A DNA stretch of 64,000 bases from Alphaproteobacteria bacterium (lineage in GTDB: Bacteria; Pseudomonadota; Alphaproteobacteria; Thalassobaculales; Thalassobaculaceae): positions 33,596 to 97,595 of the forward strand of contig JABMNR010000017.1 of NCBI GenBank assembly GCA_013203465.1, given 5' to 3'. Under the pieces are notes generated by a model. The model was given only the letters and a program-made list of their open reading frames with translations, had not been told where the DNA came from and did not search any database. Position numbers and translations under genes: made by a program. Shown piece by piece: positions 27,709 through 37,287 of this stretch (position 1 is the stretch's first letter; every line of letters starts with the position of its first letter).

Positions 27709-27734
27709 TGGTATACCATGCGTACACCGTATGG
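27709..27734. promoter_or_regulatory. Candidate GntR operator
   Basis: Two overlapping dyads lie in the divergent gap: the perfect 10-bp palindrome TGGTATACCA at 27709-27718, and CCATGCG-N5-CGTATGG at 27716-27734, symmetric except for one position per arm. Both fall between the importer operon and the GntR gene and overlap the proposed -10 of the operon. GntR/FCD regulators bind short palindromes of the TNGT...ACNA kind. Confidence 0.6.
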
Positions 27735-27755
27735 ATATTCGATTGATGTTGTCAA
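27726..27755 (-). promoter_or_regulatory. Putative promoter of the importer-dehydrogenase operon
   Basis: On the minus strand a consensus -35 TTGACA (27755-27750) is followed after 18 bases by TACGGT (27731-27726), a weak -10. Transcription would start near 27720 inside the palindromic operator and leave a leader of about 200 bases. A bound GntR repressor would block it. Confidence 0.45.
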
Positions 27756-27785
27756 CCGGATCGATGCGCGTGGATGTCGTCGATC

Positions 27786-27813
27786 TTGACCAGTGTATGC
27801 AGACGTCTAATCG
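27786..27813 (+). promoter_or_regulatory. Putative promoter of the GntR gene
   Basis: TTGACC at 27786-27791 and TAATCG at 27808-27813 are separated by 16 bases and lie 65 bases before the GTG start. The match is moderate. Confidence 0.3.
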
Positions 27814-27877
27814 GGTACAGGGATTAGGAAAATGAAGTCACCGGAGAGTAAATAAATCCGGGAAAAGGGAGAATGCA

Positions 27878-28564
27878 GTGGATGACGTAGCGGCAGATGA
27901 TCAAGAGTCGGTTTCATCGGACGGTGACGGTAGTCCAGGCAAGCAGGGCAACCTCGCGGATGTCGCCTACAACTCCGTCTTTCACATGATTCTCAGCCGT
28001 GAACTGGCTGGCGGCACGGTGATTCAGGAACGCAAGTTGGCGGATTCCCTGGGCATTTCACGGACTCCGATGCGCGAAGCTCTGAAGCGGTTGGAGGGTG
28101 AGGGATGGTTGGTACGCCTCACCGATCGCCTGCTATCGGTGAAGCTGGTGACGTTGGAGGAATACCTACAGGCGCTGGGCGCACGCCGTATGCTGGAGGC
28201 CGGTGCGATCGAAATCGCGGTAAAACGCATGGATGAGGCGATGATCGACTCATTACAGGCGCAACTCGACACCCTGAGGGAGCACACCAAACCGAGCAAC
28301 GTCATGCACTGGGAGTTCGACGATAACCTGCATGAGGGCATCGCCGAGGCCACCGGTAATGCCATTGTCGTGCGCCTTATCAAGGAGTTGCGCAACATTA
28401 CCCATCTCTTCGAAACCCAGACCGTGCCACCTCGTCTTCTGCCGGGCATCTCGGAGCATCAGGCGATCATTGACGCCCTGCGCAAACGTGACCCGGCGCT
28501 CGCCCGCGACCGTATGCTCATTCATCTGGAATGCGTCCGCACGGGGGTCATGGACGGATTGTAG
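27878..28564 (+). CDS. GntR-family transcriptional regulator (FCD subfamily)
   Basis: This 228-residue regulator has an N-terminal winged helix-turn-helix (about 25-95, including ERKLADSLGISRTPMREAL) and a C-terminal all-helical FCD effector domain (about 105-225). The domain has histidines in FDDNLHEGI and SEHQAI that in this fold bind a metal and the ligand carboxylate. The start is GTG at 27878 with GGGAGA 8 bases upstream. It is divergent from the amino-acid-type importer operon and is its probable ligand-responsive repressor (inference). Confidence 0.9.
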   Translation: MDDVAADDQESVSSDGDGSPGKQGNLADVAYNSVFHMILSRELAGGTVIQERKLADSLGISRTPMREALKRLEGEGWLVRLTDRLLSVKLVTLEEYLQALGARRMLEAGAIEIAVKRMDEAMIDSLQAQLDTLREHTKPSNVMHWEFDDNLHEGIAEATGNAIVVRLIKELRNITHLFETQTVPPRLLPGISEHQAIIDALRKRDPALARDRMLIHLECVRTGVMDGL

Positions 28565-28677
28565 CGATCCGCATCGACGCACGCTCGTTGTCGGCTCCCT
28601 ACGGATCACACCATCTTTGTCAAAGGAAACACCCTTCGCGCGGTGAATTCCTCCACCTCTATCCATGCACCTTGGTA

Positions 28678-29682
28678 TTAACCATTGCCGGCCGCCTCGA
28701 GCTTGATCTGCTCCCAGGTGCCGCGCATCCACTCGACACAGGCGATCCCCTGCTCGAACAGGGAATATCGACAACCCTCGCCATAGTCGGTGTTCGGGAT
28801 GAACTCGGTCGAAATCTGCCCCAGCTTGCCGTTGGGATCGCGCGCGTGATGACGCATCAGGATGCGAATGCCTTCCTTCCAGGGCTCCAGCGCTTCCTCG
28901 TGCCAGTCGGCATGATAGTCGCCAGGGCGAGGCTTTTTGAATGGATACTGGATGCCTCGGCCGACGTGGCCGTCCGGGTGGCGGGCGGCGGTATTTTTCG
29001 GGTTGTTCGGCACCGCCGCTCGAGCGTGACAGTGGCGCACCCAGCCGGCCGTCACCCACTCGGCGATTACATTGCCTTTCTGGAACGGGTCCAGGATCAG
29101 TTCGCCCGAAGCAATCTTCTTGTCCGTATCGAAAATCGCCTGTTCATCCGGATTGTCGATCTTAAAGATCACATGGCTGTGGTCGAGGGTCAGGTTGAAC
29201 TCGACGCCGCGAGCTTCCACCATCCGACCCACGGCGGAGACGCGAGTGAAATCCTCCGACCACATGTTCACATGCACTTCAAAGCAGGGCACGCATCCAT
29301 AGGTATCGCCAAGCTCAGTTGCTCGGAGATAGGCCTCTGTTACCTCTTCATCGGTGACCGGATGCCCCATGGCGTGAAGCATCTTGATCTGGGTGTTGTG
29401 CACGAGCGAGCCGAGTTCTCGGCCGGTCCGCAGGTTCTGCTCCAGCAGCGTCTCGTCCGCGCCTAAGGCATAAAACCATCCACCGGCCCGCACGGGCAGG
29501 CCGTACTTGTCACGCGCCTTGAGGAACTCCTCGATCTGATCCGAGTCAGGCGTCTTGTCCACATAGTCGAAAACCCCTGCATCGCGCACCATAGAGAAGC
29601 GGGTGTCTATATCCGGCATCGGGTCGGCATGAGTGTGCTTGATGCCGTTGGTTTGGATGCCGAAAAGCAGCTCGGTCGCCAT
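28678..29682 (-). CDS. Xylose-isomerase-like TIM-barrel protein
   Basis: This 334-residue sugar-phosphate isomerase/epimerase-like barrel has likely metal ligands in FEVHVNMW, TLDHSHV, RHCHARAA and ISTEFIP, the pattern of the AP endonuclease 2 superfamily. It is the last gene in the direction of the peptide-importer operon but is separated from the amidohydrolase by 229 bases containing two hairpins, so it may be transcribed less or alone. GGACATC precedes the start. Its substrate is unknown; many such proteins isomerise or epimerise keto-sugars or lactones. Confidence 0.75.
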   Translation of the reverse strand: MATELLFGIQTNGIKHTHADPMPDIDTRFSMVRDAGVFDYVDKTPDSDQIEEFLKARDKYGLPVRAGGWFYALGADETLLEQNLRTGRELGSLVHNTQIKMLHAMGHPVTDEEVTEAYLRATELGDTYGCVPCFEVHVNMWSEDFTRVSAVGRMVEARGVEFNLTLDHSHVIFKIDNPDEQAIFDTDKKIASGELILDPFQKGNVIAEWVTAGWVRHCHARAAVPNNPKNTAARHPDGHVGRGIQYPFKKPRPGDYHADWHEEALEPWKEGIRILMRHHARDPNGKLGQISTEFIPNTDYGEGCRYSLFEQGIACVEWMRGTWEQIKLEAAGNG

Positions 29683-29826
29683 GATGTCCTGCCCGGTCGA
29701 TTGGTTTCGGGAACGGTTGCATGAGCTATTCCCGAATATTTGACGAATGTGACGCTAATTTAAACTGCGGGTTTCACCTGCCCGCCGGCAGCTCGGCGTC
29801 GGTCATGTTCGAGCAACGTCATTCCC

Positions 29827-29907
29827 AGAACCACCCGCGCAGAGGTTGGGCGCGGGTTCTTTGGCGAGACTGGGCGACTGGGCGCTTACCTCGCCCAGGG
29901 AGCGCCC
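29827..29907 (-). other. Two hairpins between the amidohydrolase and TIM-barrel genes
   Basis: GGGCGCT/AGCGCCC (29880-29886 with 29901-29907) and a longer bulged stem pairing AGAA plus CCCGCGC (27-30, 34-40 of 29800) with GCGCGGG plus TTCT (29850-29860) follow the amidohydrolase stop on the minus strand. They may end or attenuate the operon transcript. There is no proper T-run. Confidence 0.4.
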
Positions 29908-29911
29908 ATCT

Positions 29912-31087
29912 TCATCCGACGCGCGGCAACTCCTGCTCAACCAGGGTCGACCAGAGGCTGGCGCCGGTGGTCAGAATCTCGTCATTGAAGTCATACTCGG
30001 GGTGATGGACGGAGTGGGTGTGGGTCTCGTCCCTGCCACCAAGGAAGATGAACGCCCCGGGACGCGCCTCGATCATGTAAGAGAAATCCTCGCTGCCCAT
30101 CAACGGAGCGCAGTCCGTATCGACGTTGTCGGCGCCGACGACGGTCGCGGCCGCCTTGGCGATCTTGTCGACCTGTTCGGCGTGGTTCGATGTGACGGGA
30201 TACCCGAAACGGTAGTTGCAGACGATCTCCACGCCGTGGAGTGCCGCCATGCTGTCGCAAAGCTGCTGGAACCGATCGCGGATCATCTCGCGGGTGTCCG
30301 CCCGCGTCGTCCGGATCGAGGCGTTGAGCGTCGCTTGGTGCGGGATGACGTTGTTGGCGGACCCGGCGTGGAACTGGGTGATGCTGATGACCACGTTGTC
30401 GAACGGATCGATGGCGCGTGAGACGATCGTCTGAGCGGCCGTGTATATTTGAGTTCCGATAGCGATCGGATCGATCGTCAGATGCGGCATCGCCGCATGC
30501 CCACCCTTGGCGTTTATCGTGATTTCGACTCCATCGGCCGCGGCCATCAGCGCGCCGCTGCGGATGGCGAAAGTGCCCTTGGGGATTTGCGGCATGTTGT
30601 GGAGGCCGTAGACCGCGTCACATGGGAAGCGTTCGAACAGGCCTTCTTCGATCATCACCTTCGCCCCCGCCCCGCCTTCCTCGGCCGGTTGGAAGATAAC
30701 GTTGACGGTACCGTCGAAATTCCTGGTCTCGGCGAGATACTTGGCAGCACCCAGAAGCGTGGCTGTGTGGCCGTCATGGCCGCAGGCGTGCATCTTGCCG
30801 TCATAGACGGACTTGTAGGCCGGGGAGGAGACCTCCTGCATCGGCAACGCGTCCATGTCGGCGCGGATGCCGATCGACCGGCCGCTGGCGCCGTGGCCAC
30901 GAATCACCCCGACGACGCCGGTCTTGGCGATGTTTTCATGCGTCTCGATCCCCCATTCCCGGAGCTTGGCCGCGACGATACCCGCCGTCCGGGTCTCCTC
31001 GAAACGAAGTTCCGGATGGGTGTGGAAGTCCTGCCGCCACGCGCGCATCTCGGCGTCGAACTCGGCCACCCTGTTCTGAATCGGCAT
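29912..31087 (-). CDS. M20-family amidohydrolase (hippurate hydrolase/aminoacylase type)
   Basis: This 391-residue metal-dependent N-acyl amino-acid or peptide deacylase has all the expected residues: HTHPELRFEE near residue 22, MHACGHDGHTA near 100-110 (Cys and two His), QPAEEGGAG near 134, and GLHNMP near 163. The start has GAGGAT 9 bases upstream. Immediately downstream of a Dpp-type importer, it probably cleaves an imported acyl-amino acid or small peptide in the cytoplasm. Unlike the M20 protein at 18510, it is fully equipped. Confidence 0.9.
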   Translation of the reverse strand: MPIQNRVAEFDAEMRAWRQDFHTHPELRFEETRTAGIVAAKLREWGIETHENIAKTGVVGVIRGHGASGRSIGIRADMDALPMQEVSSPAYKSVYDGKMHACGHDGHTATLLGAAKYLAETRNFDGTVNVIFQPAEEGGAGAKVMIEEGLFERFPCDAVYGLHNMPQIPKGTFAIRSGALMAAADGVEITINAKGGHAAMPHLTIDPIAIGTQIYTAAQTIVSRAIDPFDNVVISITQFHAGSANNVIPHQATLNASIRTTRADTREMIRDRFQQLCDSMAALHGVEIVCNYRFGYPVTSNHAEQVDKIAKAAATVVGADNVDTDCAPLMGSEDFSYMIEARPGAFIFLGGRDETHTHSVHHPEYDFNDEILTTGASLWSTLVEQELPRVG

Positions 31088-31135
31088 AGGTCTATCCTCG
31101 CGGGCAGGTGAAGCAAGCAGGCACGAACAATAGGG

Positions 31136-32074
31136 TCAGCGTCCCCGGATTCGCGGATCCATCGCATCGCGAAGGCCGTCGCCAATGTAGTTCACACTGA
31201 GTACCGTCAGCGAAATGGCAAGCCCAGGCCAGATCACCCGCGCCGGGTTGATGTTGAGAAACGGCACCCCGTCGAACAGCAACCGACCCCAGGTCGGGAA
31301 GTCCGACGGAAACCCGAGGCCGAGGAAGCTCAGCGCGGATTCGGTGATGATCGCGGCGGCAACACCGAGCGTGGCCGACACCATGATCGGGCTCAAAACG
31401 TTCGGGAAAATATGTCGGAAGATCAACCGATGAGGCCGGGTACCGATGCTGCGCGCGGCGAGAACTAATTCCCGTTCCTTGAGCGCCAAAACTTCGCCCC
31501 GGACGATCCGTGCGGTCTGCATCCAACTGGTGATGCCGATCACGAACACGATCAGCATGAATATCCCGATCTCCGGCCCGAACACCGATCTGAGAGCGTC
31601 TCGGAACAGCATGATGATCACGAGCAGCAACGGCAGGATCGGCAGCGCGAGGAACAGATCCGTAAGCCGCATCAACACACCGTCGAGACGCGTGAAAAAT
31701 CCCGCCATGACACCGACTAGCGTTCCTAGTGTCAGAGACAGGGCCATCGCCGTCACGCCAACCGCGAGAGAGGTTCTGCCGCCCGCCAAAACCTGAGCGA
31801 ACATATCGCGACCAAGATTGTCGGTGCCCATGGGATGCACGGCGGACATTCCCTGGTTTTTTGATTTGTAGTCCAGGTACTGCGGGTCGATATCGTGGAT
31901 ATATGGGCCAAGCAATACCGCCAACACGATCAGCGTGAATACCGACACACCGGCCATGGCGCCCTTATGGGAGCGGAACTGATGCCAGACATCGAGCCAG
32001 GGGGAGCGATGTTTGAACTCCACCGCCGTCTCTGGCTCGATCGGCAAGGTTTGGCTTTGCACGGACTCAGTCAT
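31136..32074 (-). CDS. dppC: Dipeptide/oligopeptide ABC permease DppC-like
   Basis: This 312-residue permease has the DppC-type N-terminal tail and six helices, with the EAA-type loop around AARSIGTRPHRLIFRHIFPN. The start at 32074 has GAGGAT 6 bases upstream and overlaps the dppB stop by 8 bases; the frame is open to 32101. It forms the channel with DppB. Confidence 0.92.
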   Translation of the reverse strand: MTESVQSQTLPIEPETAVEFKHRSPWLDVWHQFRSHKGAMAGVSVFTLIVLAVLLGPYIHDIDPQYLDYKSKNQGMSAVHPMGTDNLGRDMFAQVLAGGRTSLAVGVTAMALSLTLGTLVGVMAGFFTRLDGVLMRLTDLFLALPILPLLLVIIMLFRDALRSVFGPEIGIFMLIVFVIGITSWMQTARIVRGEVLALKERELVLAARSIGTRPHRLIFRHIFPNVLSPIMVSATLGVAAAIITESALSFLGLGFPSDFPTWGRLLFDGVPFLNINPARVIWPGLAISLTVLSVNYIGDGLRDAMDPRIRGR

Positions 32075-33080
32075 AGCGAATCCTCGGATCGAGTATTCCA
32101 TAGAGGAGATCGGCGACCAGATTGAACAACACGATCAGAATCGCGAAAATGAAGGTTACCGTCTGAACGGTTGGTATATCGGCTCCCTCAATGGCACCAA
32201 TCAACAATTGCCCGACGCCGTTGATGCGGAAAATCTGCTCGGTGATGATCGCCCCGGCGAAGGTCGACGGCAGACCAAGCGCGATCACCGTCACCACCGG
32301 AATCATGCTGTTGCGTAGAACATGGACCAAGATCACCACCGGCTCGCTCAACCCCTTGGAGCGTGCTGTCCGTACATATTCTTGGTTGAGGTTATCCAGC
32401 ATCGAGGAGCGCATGAACCGGCTGAGCTGTGCCGCATTGAACAACCCAAGGACCATGACCGGCATGATCATCTGCTTGAATTGGGCGATGAAACTATCGA
32501 CGTCCGTCACCTCGAGAGTGGTGTCATAGATCGATGGAAGCCAGCCAAGCATCACACTGAAAATCACGATCAATACGGTTCCGGTGAAAAACGTCGGGAC
32601 CGAGAAGCCGACCATCGAGATGAAGGTCCCCAACTGATCGAAGATCGAATACTGCTTATAGGCGGAAACGACCCCGATCGGTACGGCGATCAGGATCGCC
32701 ACGATATAAGAGATACCGACAACCGACAGGGTTTGCGGCAGCCGGTCGGCGATCAGATCGACGACCGGCGCCCGGGTCGACCAGGAACGCACCCGAAGTC
32801 GGCTTTCGGAGTCGCCGATTTGGATATTCCAATATTGCTCGATCAGGTTCAGGGGCTCATTGACCATGAATTGCTCGAGCCATTTCAGATAACGAATATG
32901 AAAAGGCTGTCCAAGCCCGAGGCTCTTCTTGATCATCTCCCGGACTTCCTCGGGAATTGTCAGAGGTAGCTGAGCCGTGGGGTCGCTCGGCGCGAGGTCA
33001 AGCAGCGCGAATATGATGAAACTAATCACCAACAGCGTCGGGATCGCGAACAGCAGTCGCCGGACTGCGTATCTTAACAT
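32067..33080 (-). CDS. dppB: Dipeptide/oligopeptide ABC permease DppB-like
   Basis: This 337-residue permease has the DppB N-terminus MLRYAVRRLLFAIPTLLVIS, six helices and the EAA-type loop TARSKGLSEPVVILVHVLRN. A periplasmic insertion between the first two helices (about 60-100), longer than in E. coli DppB, carries a helical QFMVNEPLNLIEQ stretch. It follows the binding-protein gene across a perfect 12-bp hairpin. Confidence 0.92.
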   Translation of the reverse strand: MLRYAVRRLLFAIPTLLVISFIIFALLDLAPSDPTAQLPLTIPEEVREMIKKSLGLGQPFHIRYLKWLEQFMVNEPLNLIEQYWNIQIGDSESRLRVRSWSTRAPVVDLIADRLPQTLSVVGISYIVAILIAVPIGVVSAYKQYSIFDQLGTFISMVGFSVPTFFTGTVLIVIFSVMLGWLPSIYDTTLEVTDVDSFIAQFKQMIMPVMVLGLFNAAQLSRFMRSSMLDNLNQEYVRTARSKGLSEPVVILVHVLRNSMIPVVTVIALGLPSTFAGAIITEQIFRINGVGQLLIGAIEGADIPTVQTVTFIFAILIVLFNLVADLLYGILDPRIRYD

Positions 33081-33114
33081 GTGAGTCCCCCGTGCGCGGA
33101 TGGGAGGGAAGAAG

Positions 33115-33142
33115 GGACGGTCCGTGTCACCACGGACCGTCC
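33115..33142 (-). terminator. 12-bp hairpin between dppA and dppB
   Basis: GGACGGTCCGTG and CACGGACCGTCC pair perfectly around the loop TCAC (GTGA on the minus strand), followed on the minus strand by CTTCTTCCC. It lies just after the dppA stop and should protect dppA mRNA from 3' decay and reduce downstream transcription. Confidence 0.7.
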
Positions 33143-33157
33143 GAGGCCATCAAGTCT

Positions 33158-34870
33158 CTATTTCGTGCGATGCCAGTTCTGAATGTTCCAGGGCGTGGCA
33201 TCCCAGACATTCGGGTAAGCTCCGCCACCAAGGCTGTTAGCCCGGGCCGCGACACCACCACGATGGATCAAGGGAATGATCGCGCCGTACTCGATCAGCA
33301 TGTCATTCATCTTCTTGGCGATGATCGCTCGCTCCTCGATCGACGCCGTCTCCGCGAGATAGGCAGCCAGCTTGTCGTATTCCGGGTCGCAATAGCGCGG
33401 CATGTTCTGGCCGATCCACTGAGTCTCCAGGCTCGGCATCTTATCGCACGTCCAGCGCAGCATGTAGTTCTCGGGGTCGGTCCCGTTGAAGTTGTTCGTG
33501 TACATTTCGATGTCCGCGAAGTTCTTCTGGAACGTATCCGGGCTCGACTGGTCGCCGCCGAAGAACACCGACGCGCTGATGTTCTTCAACTCGGTCTCGA
33601 CGCCGATTTCCGCCCACATCTGCTTAATCAGGGCCTGCGTGCCCTGACGAACCGAGTTGGTCGAGGTCTGGAACAGAAGTGACAGTTGCACGCCGCCTTT
33701 TTCACGGACACCATCGGAGCCACGCTTCCACCCCGCATCATCGAGCAGCTTGTTGGCGCCGGCGATGTCCTGGGTCTTGCACCAGTCATTCGCGGTCGAC
33801 GCGTAGATCGCCGGAGCCGGCAGGACATTGCAGGTCACCCGGCCGGCCGGACCATAGCCGGCATCAACAAGGATTGCCCGATCGATCGCCATTGACAACG
33901 CGCGGCGCACGGCCTTGTCGCTCATGAAGGGATGCGGGTTCTTACCGCCCTGATAGGTCGCCCGCTTGTCACCAAGCGCCGGATCGGGGTTGGTGAGCTG
34001 CACCATCAGACGTTCGACCGAGGTTCCGAAAGACGAAAGAACCTCGCCCTTGCCGGCCTTGGCCATCGTGCTGAGGATTTCGGGTTCAACCTGCAAGTTC
34101 CAAGCGTAATCGAACTCGCCGGTCTCAAGCACCGCGCGCGCCGCCGACACCGCGTCTCCGCCGCCTTTAAGCAAGACGGAATCGAAAGCTGGTTTCGCCG
34201 GATCGCGATAGTTCTCGTTCATTTTGTAGAGAACCACGTCATTCGGCTTGAATTCGGCGACCGTGAACGGCCCGGTTCCGATCGTGCCGAAATTCTGCTC
34301 GGTGCAAGACGGGGCCTTGGCGCCCATGCAGTTCTCGAACTGGGCTTTTTGGATGATTGGCGCCTCGGAGCCGACAAAGGGTCCGTAGGGGAATGGCTTC
34401 GGTACCTTGAAGGAGATCTTGACCGTGTGGTCGTCTATCGCCTCGACCGAAGTGACATCCTGGAATCGTTCGGCGGCATTGCAGCCACCCTCGGGATGCA
34501 GGCAATAGGCCGCCGTGAACTCCACATCCTTGGCGGTAAAAGCCGAGCCATCCGACCAAAGGACGCCCTTTTTCAGCTTCCAGGTGATCGACTTGAGGTC
34601 TTTCGTGACGCCGCCATTGGCGACGGTTGGTATCTCGACGGCCAAGGCCGGAACCATGTTGCCGTCGCTGTCGTAATGCGCCAGCGGTTCAATGATGAGC
34701 GAAGAGGCGTGGATATCCTTGGTGCCACCGGACAGGAACGGATTGAGGATCGATGGCGCCTGCCAATAAAGGATCTTGAGCTGACCGTCCGTCCCTCGGG
34801 CAGCGTGAGCGGCCGACGCGAACATCGCGACGGCGGCGGTCGCCAAGATCAGAGTTCGTGTTTTCAACAT
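33158..34870 (-). CDS. dppA: Peptide-type ABC solute-binding protein (family 5)
   Basis: This 570-residue periplasmic protein has a signal peptide ending at about AAHAA (residue 23). It has the family 5 landmarks: WSDGSAFTAKDVEFT near 105, then VRRALSMAIDRAIL near 325. The start at 34870 has GGGAGTC 7 bases upstream; the frame remains open 417 bases further but that sequence lacks coding character. It is longer than OppA-type averages by little. Order dppD-dppF-dppA-dppB-dppC is unusual in placing both ATPases first. Confidence 0.92.
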   Translation of the reverse strand: MLKTRTLILATAAVAMFASAAHAARGTDGQLKILYWQAPSILNPFLSGGTKDIHASSLIIEPLAHYDSDGNMVPALAVEIPTVANGGVTKDLKSITWKLKKGVLWSDGSAFTAKDVEFTAAYCLHPEGGCNAAERFQDVTSVEAIDDHTVKISFKVPKPFPYGPFVGSEAPIIQKAQFENCMGAKAPSCTEQNFGTIGTGPFTVAEFKPNDVVLYKMNENYRDPAKPAFDSVLLKGGGDAVSAARAVLETGEFDYAWNLQVEPEILSTMAKAGKGEVLSSFGTSVERLMVQLTNPDPALGDKRATYQGGKNPHPFMSDKAVRRALSMAIDRAILVDAGYGPAGRVTCNVLPAPAIYASTANDWCKTQDIAGANKLLDDAGWKRGSDGVREKGGVQLSLLFQTSTNSVRQGTQALIKQMWAEIGVETELKNISASVFFGGDQSSPDTFQKNFADIEMYTNNFNGTDPENYMLRWTCDKMPSLETQWIGQNMPRYCDPEYDKLAAYLAETASIEERAIIAKKMNDMLIEYGAIIPLIHRGGVAARANSLGGGAYPNVWDATPWNIQNWHRTK

Positions 34871-34985
34871 GGTGAATGACTCCCTGTTTTTAGTTTCGAG
34901 AGCTCCGGTCTTTCCGGCTCCCCTCGGTCTTCGTCGGATCGGTGGCGTTTCTTCCTCCCGTTCCGGTCCTGGACGCCATGTCGTC

Positions 34986-35999
34986 TTAAACAGCGTAGTG
35001 ACAGGCGACATGGCGTCCAGGTTCGATTTCGCGCCACACCGGATCTTCTTTCCGGCAGATATCGGTCGCGATCGGACAACGTGTGCAGAAGTTGCATCCT
35101 TCCGGTGGATTCGCCGGGCTCGGAAGGTCGCCTTCCAACACGATGTGTTCTCGTTCAGCCTCGACGAGCGGGTTCGGGACCGGCACCGCCGACAGAAGGG
35201 CCTGAGTATAAGGGTGTTTCGGCGCGCCGTAGACATCGTCGCGCGAGGCAAGTTCCACGATCTTGCCGAGATACATGACCGCAACACGGTCGGCGATGTG
35301 GCGAATCATGCTGAGATCGTGGCTGATGAACAGATAAGTCAGACCGAATTGCTCCTGAAGGTCCTCGAGAAGGTTCACGACCTGAGCCTGGATCGAGACG
35401 TCGAGGGCCGCGATCGGCTCGTCACAGACGATGAAGGCGGGGTTGAGCGCGAGCGCCCGGGCGATGCCGATGCGCTGCCGCTGACCGCCCGAGAATTCAT
35501 GCGGATATCGGTTCGTGTATTTCGGGTCGAGGCCAACCGCGTTGAGCAGTTCCTCGACCCGGTCGGTTTTGTCCGAGCCCTTGAGAATTCCGTGCTCGTC
35601 GATCGGCTCCGATATGATCGAGCCGACGGTCATCCGGGGATTCAGGCTCGCGTGCGGATCCTGGAACACCATCTGCATCCGGGGCCGGATGCGCCGGAGC
35701 TCTTCGCCATGGAGGTCCGTGATGTCCTGGCCATCGAGGATCACGTGGCCCGATGTCGCGTTGTAGAGCCGGAGGATGACGCGCCCGGTCGTCGACTTTC
35801 CGCATCCGCTCTCACCGACAAGACCGAGCGTCTCGCCCGGGCGAATGTCGAAACTGATTCCATCGACCGCTTTGATCGTGCCGATCTGGCGCCGGAGAAT
35901 TCCGGCGTGGATCGGAAAATGCATTTTCAGGTCCCTGACCTGAAGAAGCGGTTCACTCGTCGCCTGTCTGTCGGAAGCCATGATCATTTCAGCCGTCAT
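34986..35999 (-). CDS. dppF: Peptide ABC transporter ATPase DppF-like
   Basis: This 337-residue ATPase has Walker A GESGCGKS at 62-69, an LSGGQ equivalent FSGGQRQR, Walker B FIVCDEP, and the C-terminal oligopeptide domain with [12 protein letters not shown] cysteines. It overlaps the upstream dppD stop by 11 bases. A 115-base gap separates it from dppA, wide enough for an additional promoter, though I see no clear one. Confidence 0.92.
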   Translation of the reverse strand: MTAEMIMASDRQATSEPLLQVRDLKMHFPIHAGILRRQIGTIKAVDGISFDIRPGETLGLVGESGCGKSTTGRVILRLYNATSGHVILDGQDITDLHGEELRRIRPRMQMVFQDPHASLNPRMTVGSIISEPIDEHGILKGSDKTDRVEELLNAVGLDPKYTNRYPHEFSGGQRQRIGIARALALNPAFIVCDEPIAALDVSIQAQVVNLLEDLQEQFGLTYLFISHDLSMIRHIADRVAVMYLGKIVELASRDDVYGAPKHPYTQALLSAVPVPNPLVEAEREHIVLEGDLPSPANPPEGCNFCTRCPIATDICRKEDPVWREIEPGRHVACHYAV

Positions 36000-37032
36000 C
36001 GCGCGGTGCCCCCTGGTCGATATCCCACCAGCAAGCTACATCGTGGCTGACCCGTCCGTCGGCCCAACCGCCATTGGTCGTGTGGATCGACGGGTTCTCC
36101 TTCCAGCACCGGTCAAAAGCAAACTGACACCGAGGCGCGAACGGACACGATGTCGGCTCGGCTACAAGACTCGGCGGCTGGCCGAAGATGGTCTTAAGGC
36201 GCTTCGAGCGAGTGCTGTCGAGGCTCGGCAGCGTCTCCAGCAGCGCGCGGGTATAGGGATGCTGAGGGTTCCCGTACAGATCGCGCACCGAGGCGTGCTC
36301 GACCAGCAACCCGCCGTACATGACGATGACCCGGTCGGCGATTCCGGCGACAACGCCAAGATCGTGAGTGATCCAGATCATCGCCATACCGAGCTCCTGA
36401 CGGAGCTTCCGCACGAGTTCAAGAATCTGGGCTTGAATCGTCACATCGAGTGCGGTCGTCGGCTCATCGGCGATCAACAGCTTCGGATCGCACGACAGTG
36501 CGATGGCGATCATCACCCGTTGGCGCATGCCACCGGAAAACTGGTGAGGGTAGTCGTCGAGCCGATCCACCGCGGACGGAATGCCCACGAGATCGAGGAG
36601 TGCGGCCGCCCTCTTCCGAGCCTCAGCCTTCGAGAGACCGAGATGTTTCTGGAGCGGTTCCATCAACTGGTATCCGACCGTAAAAACCGGATTGAGTGAG
36701 GTCATCGGATCCTGAAACACGAAACCGATTTCTCCGCCGCGCACCCGGCGGAGGTCGCTCGATCCCAGCTTAAGGAGATCTCTGCCGTTGAACATCACGC
36801 GCCCGGAGACAATCTCCGCCGGCGGCATCGGTACGAGTTTCAGAAGCGACATTACCGTCACGCTCTTGCCGGAGCCGCTTTCACCAACAATTCCAAGAAG
36901 TTCGCCTTCGTGGAGGTGGAAACTCACCCCGTTGACCGCGTGCACGGTCCCCTCACGGGTTCCAAAAACCGTCCTGAGGTCGGTGACCTCGAGGATGGGA
37001 GCAGTGCTGGGAGTGACTGAATCCATATCCAC
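35989..37032 (-). CDS. dppD: Peptide ABC transporter ATPase DppD-like
   Basis: This 347-residue ATPase has Walker A GESGSGKS at 50-57, signature FSGGMRQR, Walker B LLIADEP and a C-terminal cysteine cluster (SCPFAPRC). It is first in the dppDFABC operon. The frame begins at a GTG (37032), but the ATG two codons later (37026) is equally possible; both have only a weak upstream AGTGG or GAG. An intrinsic-terminator-like hairpin lies 46 bases upstream. Confidence 0.9.
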   Translation of the reverse strand: MDMDSVTPSTAPILEVTDLRTVFGTREGTVHAVNGVSFHLHEGELLGIVGESGSGKSVTVMSLLKLVPMPPAEIVSGRVMFNGRDLLKLGSSDLRRVRGGEIGFVFQDPMTSLNPVFTVGYQLMEPLQKHLGLSKAEARKRAAALLDLVGIPSAVDRLDDYPHQFSGGMRQRVMIAIALSCDPKLLIADEPTTALDVTIQAQILELVRKLRQELGMAMIWITHDLGVVAGIADRVIVMYGGLLVEHASVRDLYGNPQHPYTRALLETLPSLDSTRSKRLKTIFGQPPSLVAEPTSCPFAPRCQFAFDRCWKENPSIHTTNGGWADGRVSHDVACWWDIDQGAPRDDG

Positions 37033-37077
37033 TCAAAAGTTGGCTATTCGCACCAATAAGGTACGGCGGTAAAAACT

Positions 37078-37102
37078 GTAGCCCGAAAGGAAAGCGGGCT
37101 AC
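37078..37102 (-). terminator. Terminator-like hairpin in the dppD leader
   Basis: On the minus strand GTAGCCCG and CGGGCTAC (8 bp, 9-base loop) are followed by AGTTTTTACC. It sits in the divergent gap before dppD, where it could attenuate the operon if the promoter lies further upstream. Nothing on the plus strand needs a terminator here. Confidence 0.5.
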
Positions 37103-37287
37103 TAGATCGATTTCGAATATGTGATTTGGCTGGAGGTTGTCCGCTGATCGGATTCTGCGGACAGCGGCACCTGCCGAGCGGACGGCATGGAAGGGATCGA
37201 CACGACGTGCCGAAGCGGGGGAGAGTTGTCCACGCCGCGCCGTAACCCTTGTTTCGGGGGCCGTCGCTTCGACGAAGGGACTCCATT

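Noticed and set aside
34869..36050. 393-codon plus-strand frame over dppF
   Set aside because: It is antisense to an ATPase with all its motifs.
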